Positions 33,240 to 44,431 of a stretch of DNA of 64,000 bases are shown here, piece by piece. The stretch comes from Castanea sativa. Taxonomy: Eukaryota; Streptophyta; Magnoliopsida; Fagales; Fagaceae. Each line of letters begins with the position of its first letter. Position 1 is the stretch's first letter. The translations under genes were made by a program, and so were the position numbers. The stretch lies in assembly GCF_040712315.1 (NCBI RefSeq), contig NC_134013.1:45721501-45785500 (forward strand), in the 5' to 3' direction. A model generated the notes under the pieces. That model was not told where the DNA came from and ran no database searches. It worked only from the letters and a program-made list of their open reading frames with translations.

Positions 33240-33300
<61 letters not shown>
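32966..33300 (+). mobile_element. tRNA-derived SINE
   Basis: The 5' part has a Pol III box A-like TGGCCTGGTGGTT (32978-32990) and a box B-like AGTTCGAGCTC (33020-33030), about 30 bp apart, as in tRNA genes and plant SINEs. The tRNA-unrelated body runs to about 33237 and the 3' end is an (AT)n tail (33243-33299). AATGAAAG before the start and AATGAAAAG after the tail look like a short target duplication. No intact tRNA gene: the cloverleaf cannot be completed by eye. Confidence 0.65.
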
Positions 33301-33302
<2 letters not shown>

Positions 33303-33559
33303 GAAAAGACATGATAGGGGTACCTTAATGGCGGGATAGTCAGTAAGAAAAACTTTTGACTTTAATTAAGAAGTAATAAGGATGGCGTATTTGTATACTG
33401 CTGTCTGTCTGGGTTGCGTGATAGTAATGAGCTAAGGACATGGAGGATCGTCCATTGGTCTTGTCAAGTATGTCTTCAATCCATTCCAGCTTGGATCATT
33501 TGAAACTCCCTTACCTCTTCTTGATGTGCAGCCGATTATGCGCAACCAACTAATTACAT

Positions 33560-33719
33560 AGCAAGATCAAAGTCAGCCTCCATCTCAATAGGGCAGTGAC
33601 CCACGTACACCAAAACTACCAAAAAATAACTGTGGCGTTCAGACCACTTAGCTAGTACATAAGTTGCCCTATTACACGATCATAAACCTCCTAAAAGACA
33701 CTAAACCAATATTTGCACA
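33560..33719 (-). pseudogene. RNase H-like fragment, C-terminal part
   Basis: On the minus strand, from the TSD outward, the text reads CANIGLVSFRRF, then after a frameshift NRATYVLAKWS and a short tail. ATHVLAKWA-type text is the end of the plant RNase H-like (RVT_3-type) domain. It is the continuation of the fragment at 43876-44260, separated by insertion of element B2. Confidence 0.55.
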
Positions 33720-34777
33720 TGTAAAGTTGTGATTTACAATTTTATTTTTTGTTGACTTTAATTCTATGTCAAATTTGATTATAATTTTGTTCAATCATTT
33801 CCCGGTATTTTTGTGGGATTCAATGTAAGGGCTGTGTGTGAGAGTTTGGTGAAGAATCTGTGAAGAAGTGATTTTCGTGACTGGACTCGCAACTGATGAC
33901 CCGCGAAACAAGCCACGTATGAAGCACATGCTGGAATTTGAAGAGTCATTGACAGGCTAGTTTTTGCAAATGACTCACGACTCAGGCCAAGTCGCGGGTG
34001 ACCCGCGAAACCCACTGCCTATTTTCTTTTTAGAGTGTAACTTTTGTCATTCTTTACCAACACTATATAAACCCTCATTACCCACAAAATGTAAGAAGGA
34101 GTATTTTTTGAAGAAACTTTTGCAAGTGAAACCCTAGCCAAACACTTGAGAGTTAGAGGTTGTTTTACCTACAATCCTCTGCATCATTTCCTTAAAGTAT
34201 CCATCTACTCCCACCTCTCCATCTACACATCCTTGAGAGGTTCTTAGACCAAACATTTACCTTATCCATTTTAAGCGTTGAGAGAAGTTTTGGTGCCTTT
34301 GGGAAGTATTGGAAGAAGCCTTTGAGTGGCAGATGCAATCGAGTGAAATTGCGGGATTCAGATAGCTAGTGAAGACAAGACTCCGAGAAGTCCGTTGGTA
34401 GCTATAGCTTGGAGGACTCAAGTACATTGGGTAGATTAGGCTTGAAGTGTCTTTTTGATATTCGTGTACTCCAACTTATTCACTAGTGGATTGATTTTGG
34501 CTTAGAGGGCCGTGGAGAGGTTTTTCGCCAAGTACTTCGGTTTCCTTTTCGATAACACTTCTCAGTGTTATTTTTTATTTGCACCTCTCTTCCCTTACTC
34601 TTTAAGCTTTATATTTATTGTTGCTTGCTTATGGTTATAGCTTAGAGAGTAGTTCCGGTTATTGCGCTTCATTACTCTTGTTCCATACTTAGATAAGTTA
34701 GAATAAAAGAAATTAAGCTATAATTTAAAATTGGGGGTTTAAACAAGCTATAGTGTTTCACACTATTTGAGATTTCA
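33720..34777 (+). repeat. Element B2 5' LTR
   Basis: From TGTAAAGTTGTGATTTACAA to TTTGAGATTTCA, TG...CA. It has a TATA box (AACACTATATAAACCCTC, about 34060), CGCGA-type words at 33875-34015 (GACCCGCGAAAC twice) and the shared leader phrase GTGGATTGATTTTGGCTTAG-like region near 34490. Confidence 0.85.
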
Positions 34778-34779
34778 AT

Positions 34780-34797
34780 TGGTATTAGAGTAGGTAC
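34780..34797 (+). promoter_or_regulatory. Element B2 primer-binding site, mutated
   Basis: TGGTATTAGAGTAGGTAC against TGGTATCAGAGCGGGTGC in B3: two C-to-T changes in the tRNA-Met match. Confidence 0.75.
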
Positions 34798-34844
34798 ACT
34801 TTGTGGATTTCATTATCCTTGTGTGATCCTAGATCTTGTTTGAG

Positions 34845-36662
34845 ATGGATAGATCTCAATCCCTTAACGCACCTCCTTTCTTTGATGGGAGTAACTATGT
34901 GTTTTGGAAAGTACATATGCGTGCTTTTCTATGTGCTATTGATGAGTTCGTTTGGGATTCGTTGAGAATGGTTGGGTTAGACTGACAACACCTAAGGCTG
35001 AGTGGGACAAGGTTGCACTTGATTTGGCAAACACCAATAGCAAAGCTATTAAAGCAATCTTTTATGGTGTTTCTACTGACAAATTTCACAGGATCTTTCA
35101 TGTGAAGACTGCCAAAGAGGCGTGGACTATCCTCGAAACTACCTACGAGGGAACCAAGAAGGTCAAGGACACAAAATTACAAATTCTCACTACCCGGTTT
35201 GAGGAAGTAAAGATGAGTGAAGATGATTCGTTTGACTCATTCTATGAAAGACTCAATGAGATTGTTATTGCCAGGCTCAATATTGGAGGGAAGATTGAAG
35301 ATGCCAAAGTTGTAAGGAAAGTCTTGAGATCCTTACTTGAAAGCTTCCAAGCAAAAGTCACTGCCATTGAGGAGAGTATATTTTTGGATGAGATCAAGAT
35401 CCAAGAGCTTGTTGGCTCTCTTTAAACTTATGAGCTTGGATTACCCTCTCACAAGTCTAAAAAATCACTTACTCTCAAAATCATAAATGAGAGAACTGGT
35501 GATTCCTCAGATGAGGATGATGTTGAGAAAAAGGTGACATATCTTGCAAAGAACTTTCGAAAGTTTCTAAAGATGAAGAACAATGGGAAGTCGTTTGGCA
35601 AAGGAAAATTCTCATCCTCCAAAAATAACAAAAGAGACTTCAAGAATAAGGATGCGAAAGACTCATCACCATCCCAAAGGATTGTTTCTTATGAATGCAA
35701 TGGTCATGGGAATTTGAAGGAGTATCCAAACTATTTGAGAGGAAAAGGGTAAAGTACTAGCAACTACTCTTAGTGACTCGGAGAGCTCAAATTCTGATTT
35801 GAAAGAAGAATGTGATGTTGATGGTAGTTATTTAGCATTTATGGCAATTACTTTGGTTGATTCCAAAGATGAATTGAGTGATTTGGTTGAAGAACTTGGT
35901 GCTCACTCCGAGGGTGAAGAAGATGACATTTCAGATGATGAGGGTGTGTATCTTAATGAAGGTGATAAGAATCTTCAAGATTTGTACGATGCATTGCTTG
36001 AGGATTGTGGCAAATATGCTAGAGTTGCTAAGAGTGTAGTCAAGAAGAAGAAGAAAATTGAAGAAGAATACAAATTCACTCTTGCACATCTTAAAGATGC
36101 CAAGTGTGAAGTTGAAGAGTTGAAAGAAGAACTACTGAATGCCTATCCTAAGAGCAAGTTTCTTGAACTTGAAGTGGTTCAAGAAAATGTCATAGTGGAG
36201 CGCATCACAACCAAGAAACTTGATAGTGTACTTTCATCTCAAAAACCTTCCATGAAAAAAGCCAGATTAAGGAAGTTCGAGTGGTGAACAAAGAAGGAGA
36301 AGAAGTTTGTGTTGGTGAAGAATGTAGAGAAGCCCAAGATTGAGATCCCTACCATTGAGAAGAAGGATATTGGACCAAAACCAAAAGCAAAAGGGAAGTC
36401 ATTGCCTAAGAATCAAAGGGGACCTAGAGTGAAGCATTATTGTCCTCACTATGGCATTTGAAGGCACACAAGACCAAATTGCTTCAAGCTTTATGCTCTT
36501 AAAATGGCTGATTCTTTGCATGATCAAGGAAATGCAAGAAGAATGCCAAGAGGAAAGTAAGCTAAGGGAGAAAATGAGGGTCAATTCATTCCCTACCCTT
36601 CTTCTAAGAACCGCACCCAACGAACACGTGCAGTGTGGGTGAAAAAGGGTACTCACACATGA
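34845..36662 (+). pseudogene. Element B2 gag (UBN2-type), frameshifted
   Basis: Starts ATG 34845 (MDRSQSLNAPPFFDGSNYVF), loses one base near 34955, then runs on as a UBN2/Copia-type gag: NGWVRLTTPKAEWD, FHVKTAKEAWTILETTYEGT, LQILTTRFEEVKMSEDDSFD and KVLRSLLESFQAKVTAIEES. A stop at 35423 ends that part. The first knuckle is broken (SYECNGHGNLKEYP, with first Cys, His and last Cys gone). A coiled coil follows (36000-36240), then a second knuckle YCPHYGI-stop-RHTRPNC, and the end RAVWVKKGTHT. Sirevirus gags continue into protease/integrase here; this one stops. Confidence 0.75.
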
Positions 36663-37690
36663 TTATTCATTATGTCCAGGCATTAATACTTTTAATGTAT
36701 TAGGGTCATAGTTCCATGCATCATGTCATATGCATTCATCTTGCTTCAATGCTTCCTTCCTAGCATGTTTCTTTTAATGTTTTTTGCTTTGTTTGCTTTA
36801 CTTTGTTGATCTTTATTGCTTTGTTTTGAGTGAGTAAAAATCCAAAAACTCATAAAAATTATAAAATCCCAAAAAGTTTGATAGCTTGTGTTGTGTCATA
36901 TGACTCGTTGTGTTTGGCCTAGTACCTCCGTACTAATGACGTAATACATTTATGAACTTATCTTGTTATGTATGCACATTTTTAAGTGTGAGTGAAACAT
37001 GTAAATCTATGTTTGATTGTTGTAAATAGATCTTCAAGCTTGTCATGAATGTCTAGTCAATAATCTTGTTTGATCTTGATAAATGCATAGATTTTATCTT
37101 ATATATCTCCTCACATTTATTTTTTATGTCAAAAAGCTCTTCAAATGTCAATCTCTAAAACCTTGCTTTTCGAAAACTAGTTTGACTAGGAAAAAGTGGA
37201 GCAAATTGTATTCAAAATGTATGATGCCAAAGCTAAAGGCTTATTCCTCAAAGAAGTATAAAAAATTTCATGGCATCGTTGCTCAAAAATTGAGTTGTAT
37301 TGATCAAAAAGTATGAAAAATGGAAGCCAAATGAAAACTTTTTAATCATTGTAAACACTTTGGTGAAGGGTCATATATGTTCATTTCTACTAGTGAGATA
37401 GGTCACTTGACTTTGTGTTATTTGTGTATGACGTGATTGAGTTGATCATTGAAGTTTCATACTAGACTATGGACTAGTTCATACTTGATTCACACACACA
37501 ACACACAAGTCTAATGTTTAATGAATGCCTATTTCATTTGTGTGATTGTACGTGTTCAAATGTGATTTGTGTATGCTCAATTGCTTGATGATCAAACCCA
37601 AAACGATTTTTGAGTGTTTCATGTGTTTCTGGAAGTGATTTTTGTCACTTTGGTTATTAAAAGTTTTTCTCAAAATGTCAAATTTTTAGT
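36663..37690 (+). other. Element B2 non-coding spacer after gag
   Basis: No pol remnant was seen in any frame. The frame at 37083-37316 has no family features. Text parallels the B1 and B3 spacers, for example ACTCGTTGTGTTTGGCCTAG and GTGATTTTTGTCACTTTGG. Confidence 0.6.
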
Positions 37691-37915
37691 GTTGAAAAAC
37701 TCAGTTTTTGGCCTTCTCGCGAGTGGCCCCTAGTAGGCGAAATTCCCAAGGAATTTCAATTTCTTAATTATTTCAGTCAGAGAGTTTCACGAGTCCCTCA
37801 TAAGTGCCTTGTAACTTAGACTCGACTCACAAAAATCTACCATGTGCATCTACATTTTTCGCAAGTAGGCTCACAACTGGCTCACGAGTCACTAACTCAC
37901 GAAATGCAGAAAAAA
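37691..37915 (+). repeat. Decayed CGCGA / CTCACGA array inside B2
   Basis: Words such as TTCTCGCGAGTGG, TTTCACGAGTCC, CTCACGAGTC and CTCACGAAATG recur over 225 bp. Many CGCG cores have become CACG or CGTG, as expected after CpG deamination. Position matches the arrays of A, B1 and B3. Confidence 0.55.
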
Positions 37916-38739
37916 AAAAAAAACAGTTTTTAAAGGGCTTGAAATTTTAGTTTTCAAATGTTGTCTTTTTTCACTCCGCGACTCCCACAAATAAAAAACA
38001 CACATTTTCCCTCAAAACTTAACCAATCTTCATTGGATTTCTTCTCTAAGACTTCATTAAGGTAAGCTCTAACCTTTTTCATCTTTCAAATCCATTGATT
38101 TTGTCTTTGATTTCATAAAACCTAGGGTTGGGTTTATTTTGTGTTTTGGGTGGGGAAAACTTCATTTTTGAAATTTTTTAAAATTATTTGTTTGGGCTTA
38201 GTCCCATTGTGTTTTTTGTTGATTGTGATGGCCCTATGTGGCATTTTAACATGTATTAAGGCAAGATTTTCAATGTTCATGCATTGTTCATCACATATGT
38301 GTAGTGTGTGCACTCTAGGTATTTGATAAAATGCCTCTATGGTATTTTTTTTCATTCTTTTGGACTTTGATGAGTGCAAAATTTTGGGGTTTACCATATT
38401 TATACATGTTTGACATGTTTTGATCATTGTTTGTGTGTTTTACACACTTGCCCATAAGTGCTTGTTCATGCATCGATCATGCATCGCACATGCACACTTG
38501 ATGTACCCTTAATGCACACACCCTATTACTTGACATGTTTTTGCATACATTCATGCTAGTTAAGTCTTTTTAGACTTTTTAGTACATCTAACAAGTTCTT
38601 GTGTCTTTGTTATGCTTGTTTGTTTCTATTTTAGGGATTTGTTTTCTCTATTTGTTTTCTTGTTTTTTGGACTAACTTGTATCTAATTAAGTTTGTTACC
38701 ATGTTTGTGTATGGTTTGTGTGGTTGCTCATTTTTGTAG

Positions 38740-39224
38740 ATGTCACCTCACAAGAAAACCACTGCCAAGAAACCTCTTAAACGTCAATGATGTTCAACCC
38801 TTTCCCAGCAAAGAATTTGACAAACCTCTCCTATCCTCGAGCTCTATTCCTTCATAATTTGTACCTAAAGAAGGACATAGAAATCTATGCTTACATCTAC
38901 CATTTTCTTGCAAAGTGTGTAAGCAAGAGGATGTCTCGGATGACTCTAACTTTCCTGGGATTGATCATGTCCATCATGCGACGTGAGAGGGTTCAGTTTC
39001 CCTATGGCTTGCCAGTGATGAAGAGGGAAGATCAGATCTTTGCTCATTCAATGACAAGGAGCAAAGCTCATCTTCGTGTTCCTGGAGAAGAAGAAGAAGA
39101 AGAGAGAGCAGAAGGTGAGGACACTACTCCCGAGGGTGGTAACACCGATGAAGATATTAATAACTTCACCCTCGATCTTGAAGACATGGAAGCCTCACTT
39201 ACTCTGCTACAGCAACAGCCATAG
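38740..39224 (+). pseudogene. Element B2 ORF2 (putative plant transposon protein), large internal deletion
   Basis: ATG 38740 gives a basic N-terminus (MSPHKKTTAKKPLKRQ) like that of B3 ORF2 (MTPTKKRTTTKKGDKR). At about 38786 the text jumps to the second half, MMFNPFPAKNLTNLSYPRAL, equivalent to MMFNLYSITKLTTINNARAI in B3, so about 140 codons are missing. The rest has RMTLTFLGLIMSIMRRERVQ and an acidic EEEEEERAEGEDTTPE run like DEEEGEQVEGEP in B3. It ends TAG 39224. Not functional. Confidence 0.65.
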
Positions 39225-40082
39225 GCTCAGCCTCATGCACCTCCTCATGCTCTCGATCGTATTGACATGCTTCTTGACAAATTCGATCATTTCCAGCGGT
39301 CACAGAGGCTATGCTATAGTCGTTGGATGATCATCGTGCATACACCACCACATAGATGACGTATATTCAAGAGCAAATTGCTGCTCACTCCACTCAAATT
39401 AGAGACTTGGTGGGCATGGAATAGCACCTTTGGCCATTCCGGTCAAAAAGGGGGGTTAGTTAGTGGGGGGAGTATAGCTTGAGGGGGAGCAGAATTTAGA
39501 GACTTTGTTTACTGCTCTAATAGTTTTACTTAGTTGCTAATATGTTTCATTTACATTGCTTTTCTTTTAAAGCTTTCAGTACTCTAGTTTACTTTAGTTT
39601 AAAACTCTGTTTACTTTAGTACTATGTGTATCTTGGTTTTATAGCCGTTTCTTGATGCTTTTAGTTATCTATTGCTTCTTGCTTTAGTTTCTTTAATGCA
39701 CCATGTGCTTGTTGGACATGCAATTAATTTTTTCACTGCTCTTAATTGCTTGCGTGTCCAGATGATCTATTACTATTTAAATGTTCATTGTGATCATTTC
39801 TTAATGATTATTTCTATTTGATCAAGTTATGCTATATTTTTTCATATCTTGTGTTTATCTTGATTGCATTTTACTTGTTCTTTATACATGCCTTGCATTC
39901 TACTTGTCTTGTGCTTAATGAAGTTATTTGTTATGTGCAAGTGTTTCAGGATACATGTATATATGGTTCAAGTACTTCCCAAATTTTAGATCTAGCTGTG
40001 AGTGAGTTTTGCCTCTATTCCTAAGCTCATGTTTTAATTCTAGCGTTTGTTTAGGGGTTTTGTCACGAAATTTGATTGTAAT
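39225..40082 (+). other. Element B2 3' interior with polypurine tracts
   Basis: TGGCCATTCCGGTCAAAAAG followed by GGGGGG at about 39432, GTGGGGGGAG at about 39464 and TTGAGGGGGAGCAG at about 39480 are Sirevirus-like extra polypurine tracts. The region ends at TTTTGTCACGAAA, where B3 continues into its true polypurine tract; here that is deleted. Confidence 0.6.
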
Positions 40083-40525
40083 TCCGTGTCAAATTTGATT
40101 GTAATTCTAGTTAATCATTTCCTTGTATTTTTGTGGGATTTAATGTAAGGGTTGTGTGTGAGAGCTTGGTGAAGAATCTGTGAAGAAGTGATTTTCGCGA
40201 TTGGACTTGTGACTGACTCGTGACTAATGACTCGCGAAACAAGCCACATGAGAAGCACATGCTGAAATTTGAAGAGTCATTGATAGGCTAGTTTTCGCAT
40301 TGACTCGTGATTCAGGCCAAGTCGTGAGTGACTTGCGAAACCCACTGCCTATTGCTTTTTGGAGTGTGACTTTTCTCATTATTTATTAACACTATATAAA
40401 CCCTCATTACCCATGGTATGTAAGAAGAAGGAGAAGTATTTTCTGAAGAGAATTTTGAGAGAGAAACCCTAGCTAAACACTTGAGAGTTAGAGATTCTTT
40501 TACCCACAATCCTCTACATCATTTC

Positions 40526-41878
40526 TGTTAGGATTAGTGCCCTTAAATCCTATTGTATGATGTTATGTATGACATTATGTTGTGATTAATAAAGTTGTTT
40601 TATTATTATCTAAAATAATGGTAACATGAATATTCAGACATTATCATATAGTCTATGAGATGCATAGTATGTAATTTATGTGATTTAGTCACAAAAGATA
40701 TAAATCACAAGTTCTTTGTAAATTCAGAATTATAGTTCGTAGTCCGTGATGAAATTGGGCATTTCATCTGCGAAGACTATAGCGTATCAACTAAGATGAT
40801 TTGTCTTGATCATGGAAGTGGAGACTTCTAGTTGATATATTGATATGTTTTAAGAGTTAAGACATATTGAACTGGACCGCTGTGAGATTTATTATTCTCC
40901 TAACAACTGTCAAATGAATAATAAATCCTATGACTTCTATTTGCATGAACTCTTAATCTTGAGAGAATAATGGACCTGATCATAAGATGTAAGTTGCTTT
41001 GATATATCAGGAGTGATATCTAAAGTCACGATCAAAACCTCAGTATGTTGGGCAACCACTTTAGTAAAATATTCCCTTGAGATAATTTTAATGGGTTTGG
41101 TTATTCAGAGTGCTAGGCCTAACCACTTTAGTAAGGAGTTACTAAAGTATATATTTATAAAATTGGATTTTATAAATATATGATGAATAACTTAAAGGAT
41201 TAAACCAGGTACTCAAGGATTAAGATGTAGTAATTTTTAAAGTGGTAGTCTATATTCATGACTTTGTATTACTACGAATATTTTATGAAGGGGTTGCATG
41301 TATAATAAAGTCTTGGGATATAATTTATTAATAAGGCCCAGAGTGCAATTATATTTATATAGTGGTATTAAATATAATTAATGGTAACTTTGAACTTGTC
41401 AAGAGTTGACAAAAAAGCCCAAGGCCCATTGGAGCTAGTGTCTTATTGGTCCCTTTCGGTCCCACTTCAAGCTACACATTAAAGCCCAATTGGAAATGCC
41501 CAATAGGCCAGCCCAATTAGATAATTAGTTAGTTATAAAGGGAGAAACATACATAATTTTTTATTAGAAAAAGAATAAGAGAGAGACATCATTGTGAAAT
41601 GGTGTGTATGTGTGAGTGAAGCCACTCAATTATTCTCCCTTGGAAACTGATTGAGAGACCACACTTCTTAGGCGTAAAGTGGAATTAGAGTGAAGATTAA
41701 AAGTGTTCTCAAGTACTTCTAATCTTTTTTTTTGAATTTCACCACACCAATGTACGCTATCTTGTTCTTAAATTCTGAAATTTACATAGTGCATGTTATC
41801 AATCATGAATGAAACAAATCCATGTTTGTTGCTTCCACTGTGTGTTTTGTATGAGATACAAAACCAGATTTTCCAACA
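40526..41878 (+). mobile_element. Copia solo LTR (copy 1)
   Basis: 1,353 bp from TGTTAGGATTAGTGCCC to GATTTTCCAACA with a perfect ATTTC duplication (40521-40525, 41879-41883). It carries a TATA-like TTAGTTATAAAGGGAG near 41528 and a near-palindrome TTTTGTATGAGATACAAAA at the 3' end. Interior and partner LTR are gone, as after LTR-LTR recombination. Confidence 0.85.
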
Positions 41879-42246
41879 ATTTCTCTAAAGTTTCCATCTA
41901 CTCCCACCTCTCCATCTACACATCCTTTAAAGGTTCTTAGCCCAAACACTTACCTTATCCATTCTAAGTGTTGAGAAAGCTTTTGGTGCCTTTGGGAAGC
42001 ATTGGAAGAAGCCATTGAGTGGCAGATGCGATCGGTAAGAATTGTGGGATTCATAAAGCTAGTGAAGACAAGACTCTGAGAAGTCTGTTGGTAGCTAGAG
42101 CTTGGAGGGCTCAAGTACATTGGGTAGATTAGGCTTGGAGGGTCTTTTTGATATTCGTGTACTCCAATTTATTCACTAGTGGATCGATTTCAGCTTAGAG
42201 GGCCGTGGAGAGGTTTTTCACCGAGTACTTCAGTTTCCTCTTCTAA

Positions 42247-43671
42247 CATGTATCGATATTATCTTATGTTTGATGTAAAATTACATGTTTGTATCGCATA
42301 TAAAACATATGCAGTGGAAAATTAACGGATCTACTTCATTCGCAATTGATAACATGTATTATGTAAATTTCAGAATATAAGAACAAGAGAGTGTACCTTG
42401 GTGTGATGAATTTCAAAACAAAGATTAAAAGTATTCGGGAACACTTTTAATCTTCACTCCAATTCCACTAACGCCCAAGAAGTGTGGTCTCTCAATCATT
42501 TTCTTTGAATTTGTTCAAGGGAGAATGAGAGAGTGTCTGACATTCACATACAAACCATTTCATGTTCTTCTTTAAAAAATTTGTATGTTTCTCTCCTTAT
42601 AACTGATTATCTAATTGGGCTAGCCTTTTGGGCCTTTCCAATTGGGCTTTAGTGTGTTGCTTGGAGTGGGACCAAAAGGGACCAATAAGACACTAGCTCC
42701 AATAGGCCTTGGGCTTTTCTGTCAACTCTTGACAAGTCCAAAGTTACCATTAACTATATTTAATACCACTATATAAATATAGTTGCACTCTAGGCCTTAT
42801 TAATAAATTATATCTCAAGACTTTATTGTACATGCAACCCTTTCATAAAATATTCGTAGTAATACAAAGTCATGAATATAGACTGCCACTATGTAGATTA
42901 TTACATCTTAATCCTTGAGTACCCAGTTTAATCCTTTAAAGTTATTCATCATATATTTATAAAATCCAATTTCATAAAATATATACTTTAGTAACTTCTT
43001 ACCAAAGTGGTTAGGCCTAACTCTTTGAATAACTGAACCCATTAAACTTATCTCAAGAGAATATTTTATATCTCTATTAAGAGATTATGAATTCCATCTT
43101 GAGAATATATGTTTCATCAACACTAAATGTAGTTGCCCAACATACTGAGGTTTTGACAGTTACTATAGATCTCACTCCTGATATATCAAAGCAACCTATA
43201 CTTCGTGATTAGGTCCATTATCCTCTCAGGATTAAGAGTTCATGTAAATAGAAGTTGTGAGATTTATTATTCAATTGACAGTCGTTAGGGGAATAATAAA
43301 TTTCACAGCGGTCCAGTTCATTATGTCTTAACTCTTAAAACATATCAACATACCAGCTAGAAGTCTCCACTTCCATGAAAAAGAAAAATCATTTTAGTTG
43401 ATATGTTATAGTCTTCGCGGATAAAATGCCCAATTTTATCACCGACTACGAACTATAATTTTGAGTTTACAAAGAACTTGTGATTTATATCTTCTGTGAC
43501 TTTTCACATAAATCACATACTATGCATCTCATGGACTATATGATAATGTCCAATATTCATGTTACCATTATTTTAGATTATAATAACACAACTTTATTAA
43601 TACAACATTAAGTCATACATAATATCTTACATAGCATCATAAAATAGGATTTAAGGGCACTAATTCTAACA
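42247..43671 (-). mobile_element. Copia solo LTR (copy 2, minus)
   Basis: The minus strand from 43671 starts TGTTAGAATTAGTGCCC, the same family as copy 1 in opposite orientation. The distal end (42247-42310) diverges: it reads TAACATGTATCGATATTATC instead of the usual AGGATTTTCCAACA complement, so the left boundary is approximate and no duplication is confirmed. Confidence 0.7.
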
Positions 43672-43875
43672 GTGTTTGCATATTTCTTCCCTTAGCCTTT
43701 AAGCTTTATATTTATTGTTGCTTGCTTGTGGTTATAGCTTAGAGAGTAGTTCCGATTATTGCACTTCATTTACTCTTGTTCCACACTTAGATAAATTAGA
43801 GCAAAAGCAATTAAGCCATAATTTAAAATTGGGAGTCTAAACAAGTTATAATGTTTCACACTATTTGAACTCTCA

Positions 43876-44260
43876 GCACAAATAGCTTGAACATTCTCAA
43901 CAAAATTAACCTCCATGAAACATGATCCCCACCAGCTGATATAGCATCTATATGGATTTTGCAATCACTTTGAATCACAAAATAAGAAGCATCTACTTTA
44001 TTTTTACACAATAAAGAACCCATAAATTTGGCTCCATCTCAACTTGAACAGGGATGTTAGTATTCACTATCTTTGAGTAGGCAAAAACCAAATTCCTAGA
44101 AACCACAACATAACTCAAAGCTTTCTAGTTAAAAGTGTTGCATCACAATTTAGTTCCAATGAGCCATGACTTAGTTTGGACCAGCTAATGGCTCTTCTAG
44201 ACGATTTCCTTAACTAGATCACTCCCATGCTTTGCCACTGCTCTTGGACGGGGAAGCTTC
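43876..44260 (-). pseudogene. RNase H-like (RVT_3-type) fragment, N-terminal part
   Basis: Minus-strand frames, with stops and shifts, give WSKLSHGSLELNCDAT, then SKIVNTNIPVQVE, NKVDASYFVIQSDCKIHIDA and CFMEVNFVENVQAICAE. This is the plant RNase H-like domain seen in non-LTR elements and host-like paralogues (NCDA near the first catalytic Asp, a SDC motif near the second). The frame stops at 43876 exactly at the B2 target duplication and resumes at 33719. A LINE remnant is the likeliest source. Confidence 0.6.
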
Positions 44261-44431
44261 ATAGGGTATGGCTAAAATTACTTAAATCCATTGCAAGAAT
44301 GAGTTCAATTGTTCGGAGAAAAAAAATAAAAAATTGGGCTTTTGGACTTCAGCCAGCTGGACATATCATACTTCTTTTGTTTACATTAATTAGTAAATCT
44401 CATTGAAACCTTGCTATCAGAGTATAATAAT
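44261..44431. other. Short spacer
   Basis: No feature supported; it may be decayed LINE text. Confidence 0.4.

Larger units (their letters stand above)
33720..43875 (+). mobile_element. Element B2: pol-less Sirevirus-like LTR element with nested LTRs
   Basis: It is bounded by a perfect 5-bp duplication GCACA (33715-33719, 43876-43880). Order: 5' LTR, primer site, gag remnant, spacer, CGCGA-type region, partial ORF2, extra polypurine tracts, 3' LTR. Two solo LTRs of another Copia family sit in the 3' LTR (40526-41878, 42247-43671). Without them the element is about 7.4 kb. Pol is absent between gag and ORF2. The proper polypurine tract and the first 40-45 bp of the 3' LTR are gone, so the copy cannot have moved since that deletion. 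Confidence 0.85.
40083..43875 (+). repeat. Element B2 3' LTR with two nested insertions
   Basis: Homology to the 5' LTR begins at CGTGTCAAATTTGATTG (5' LTR position about 33762). It is broken at 40525/41879 and at about 42246/43672 by solo LTRs, and ends GAACTCTCA at 43875. TATA box near 40388 (AACACTATATAAACCCTC). Confidence 0.8.
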
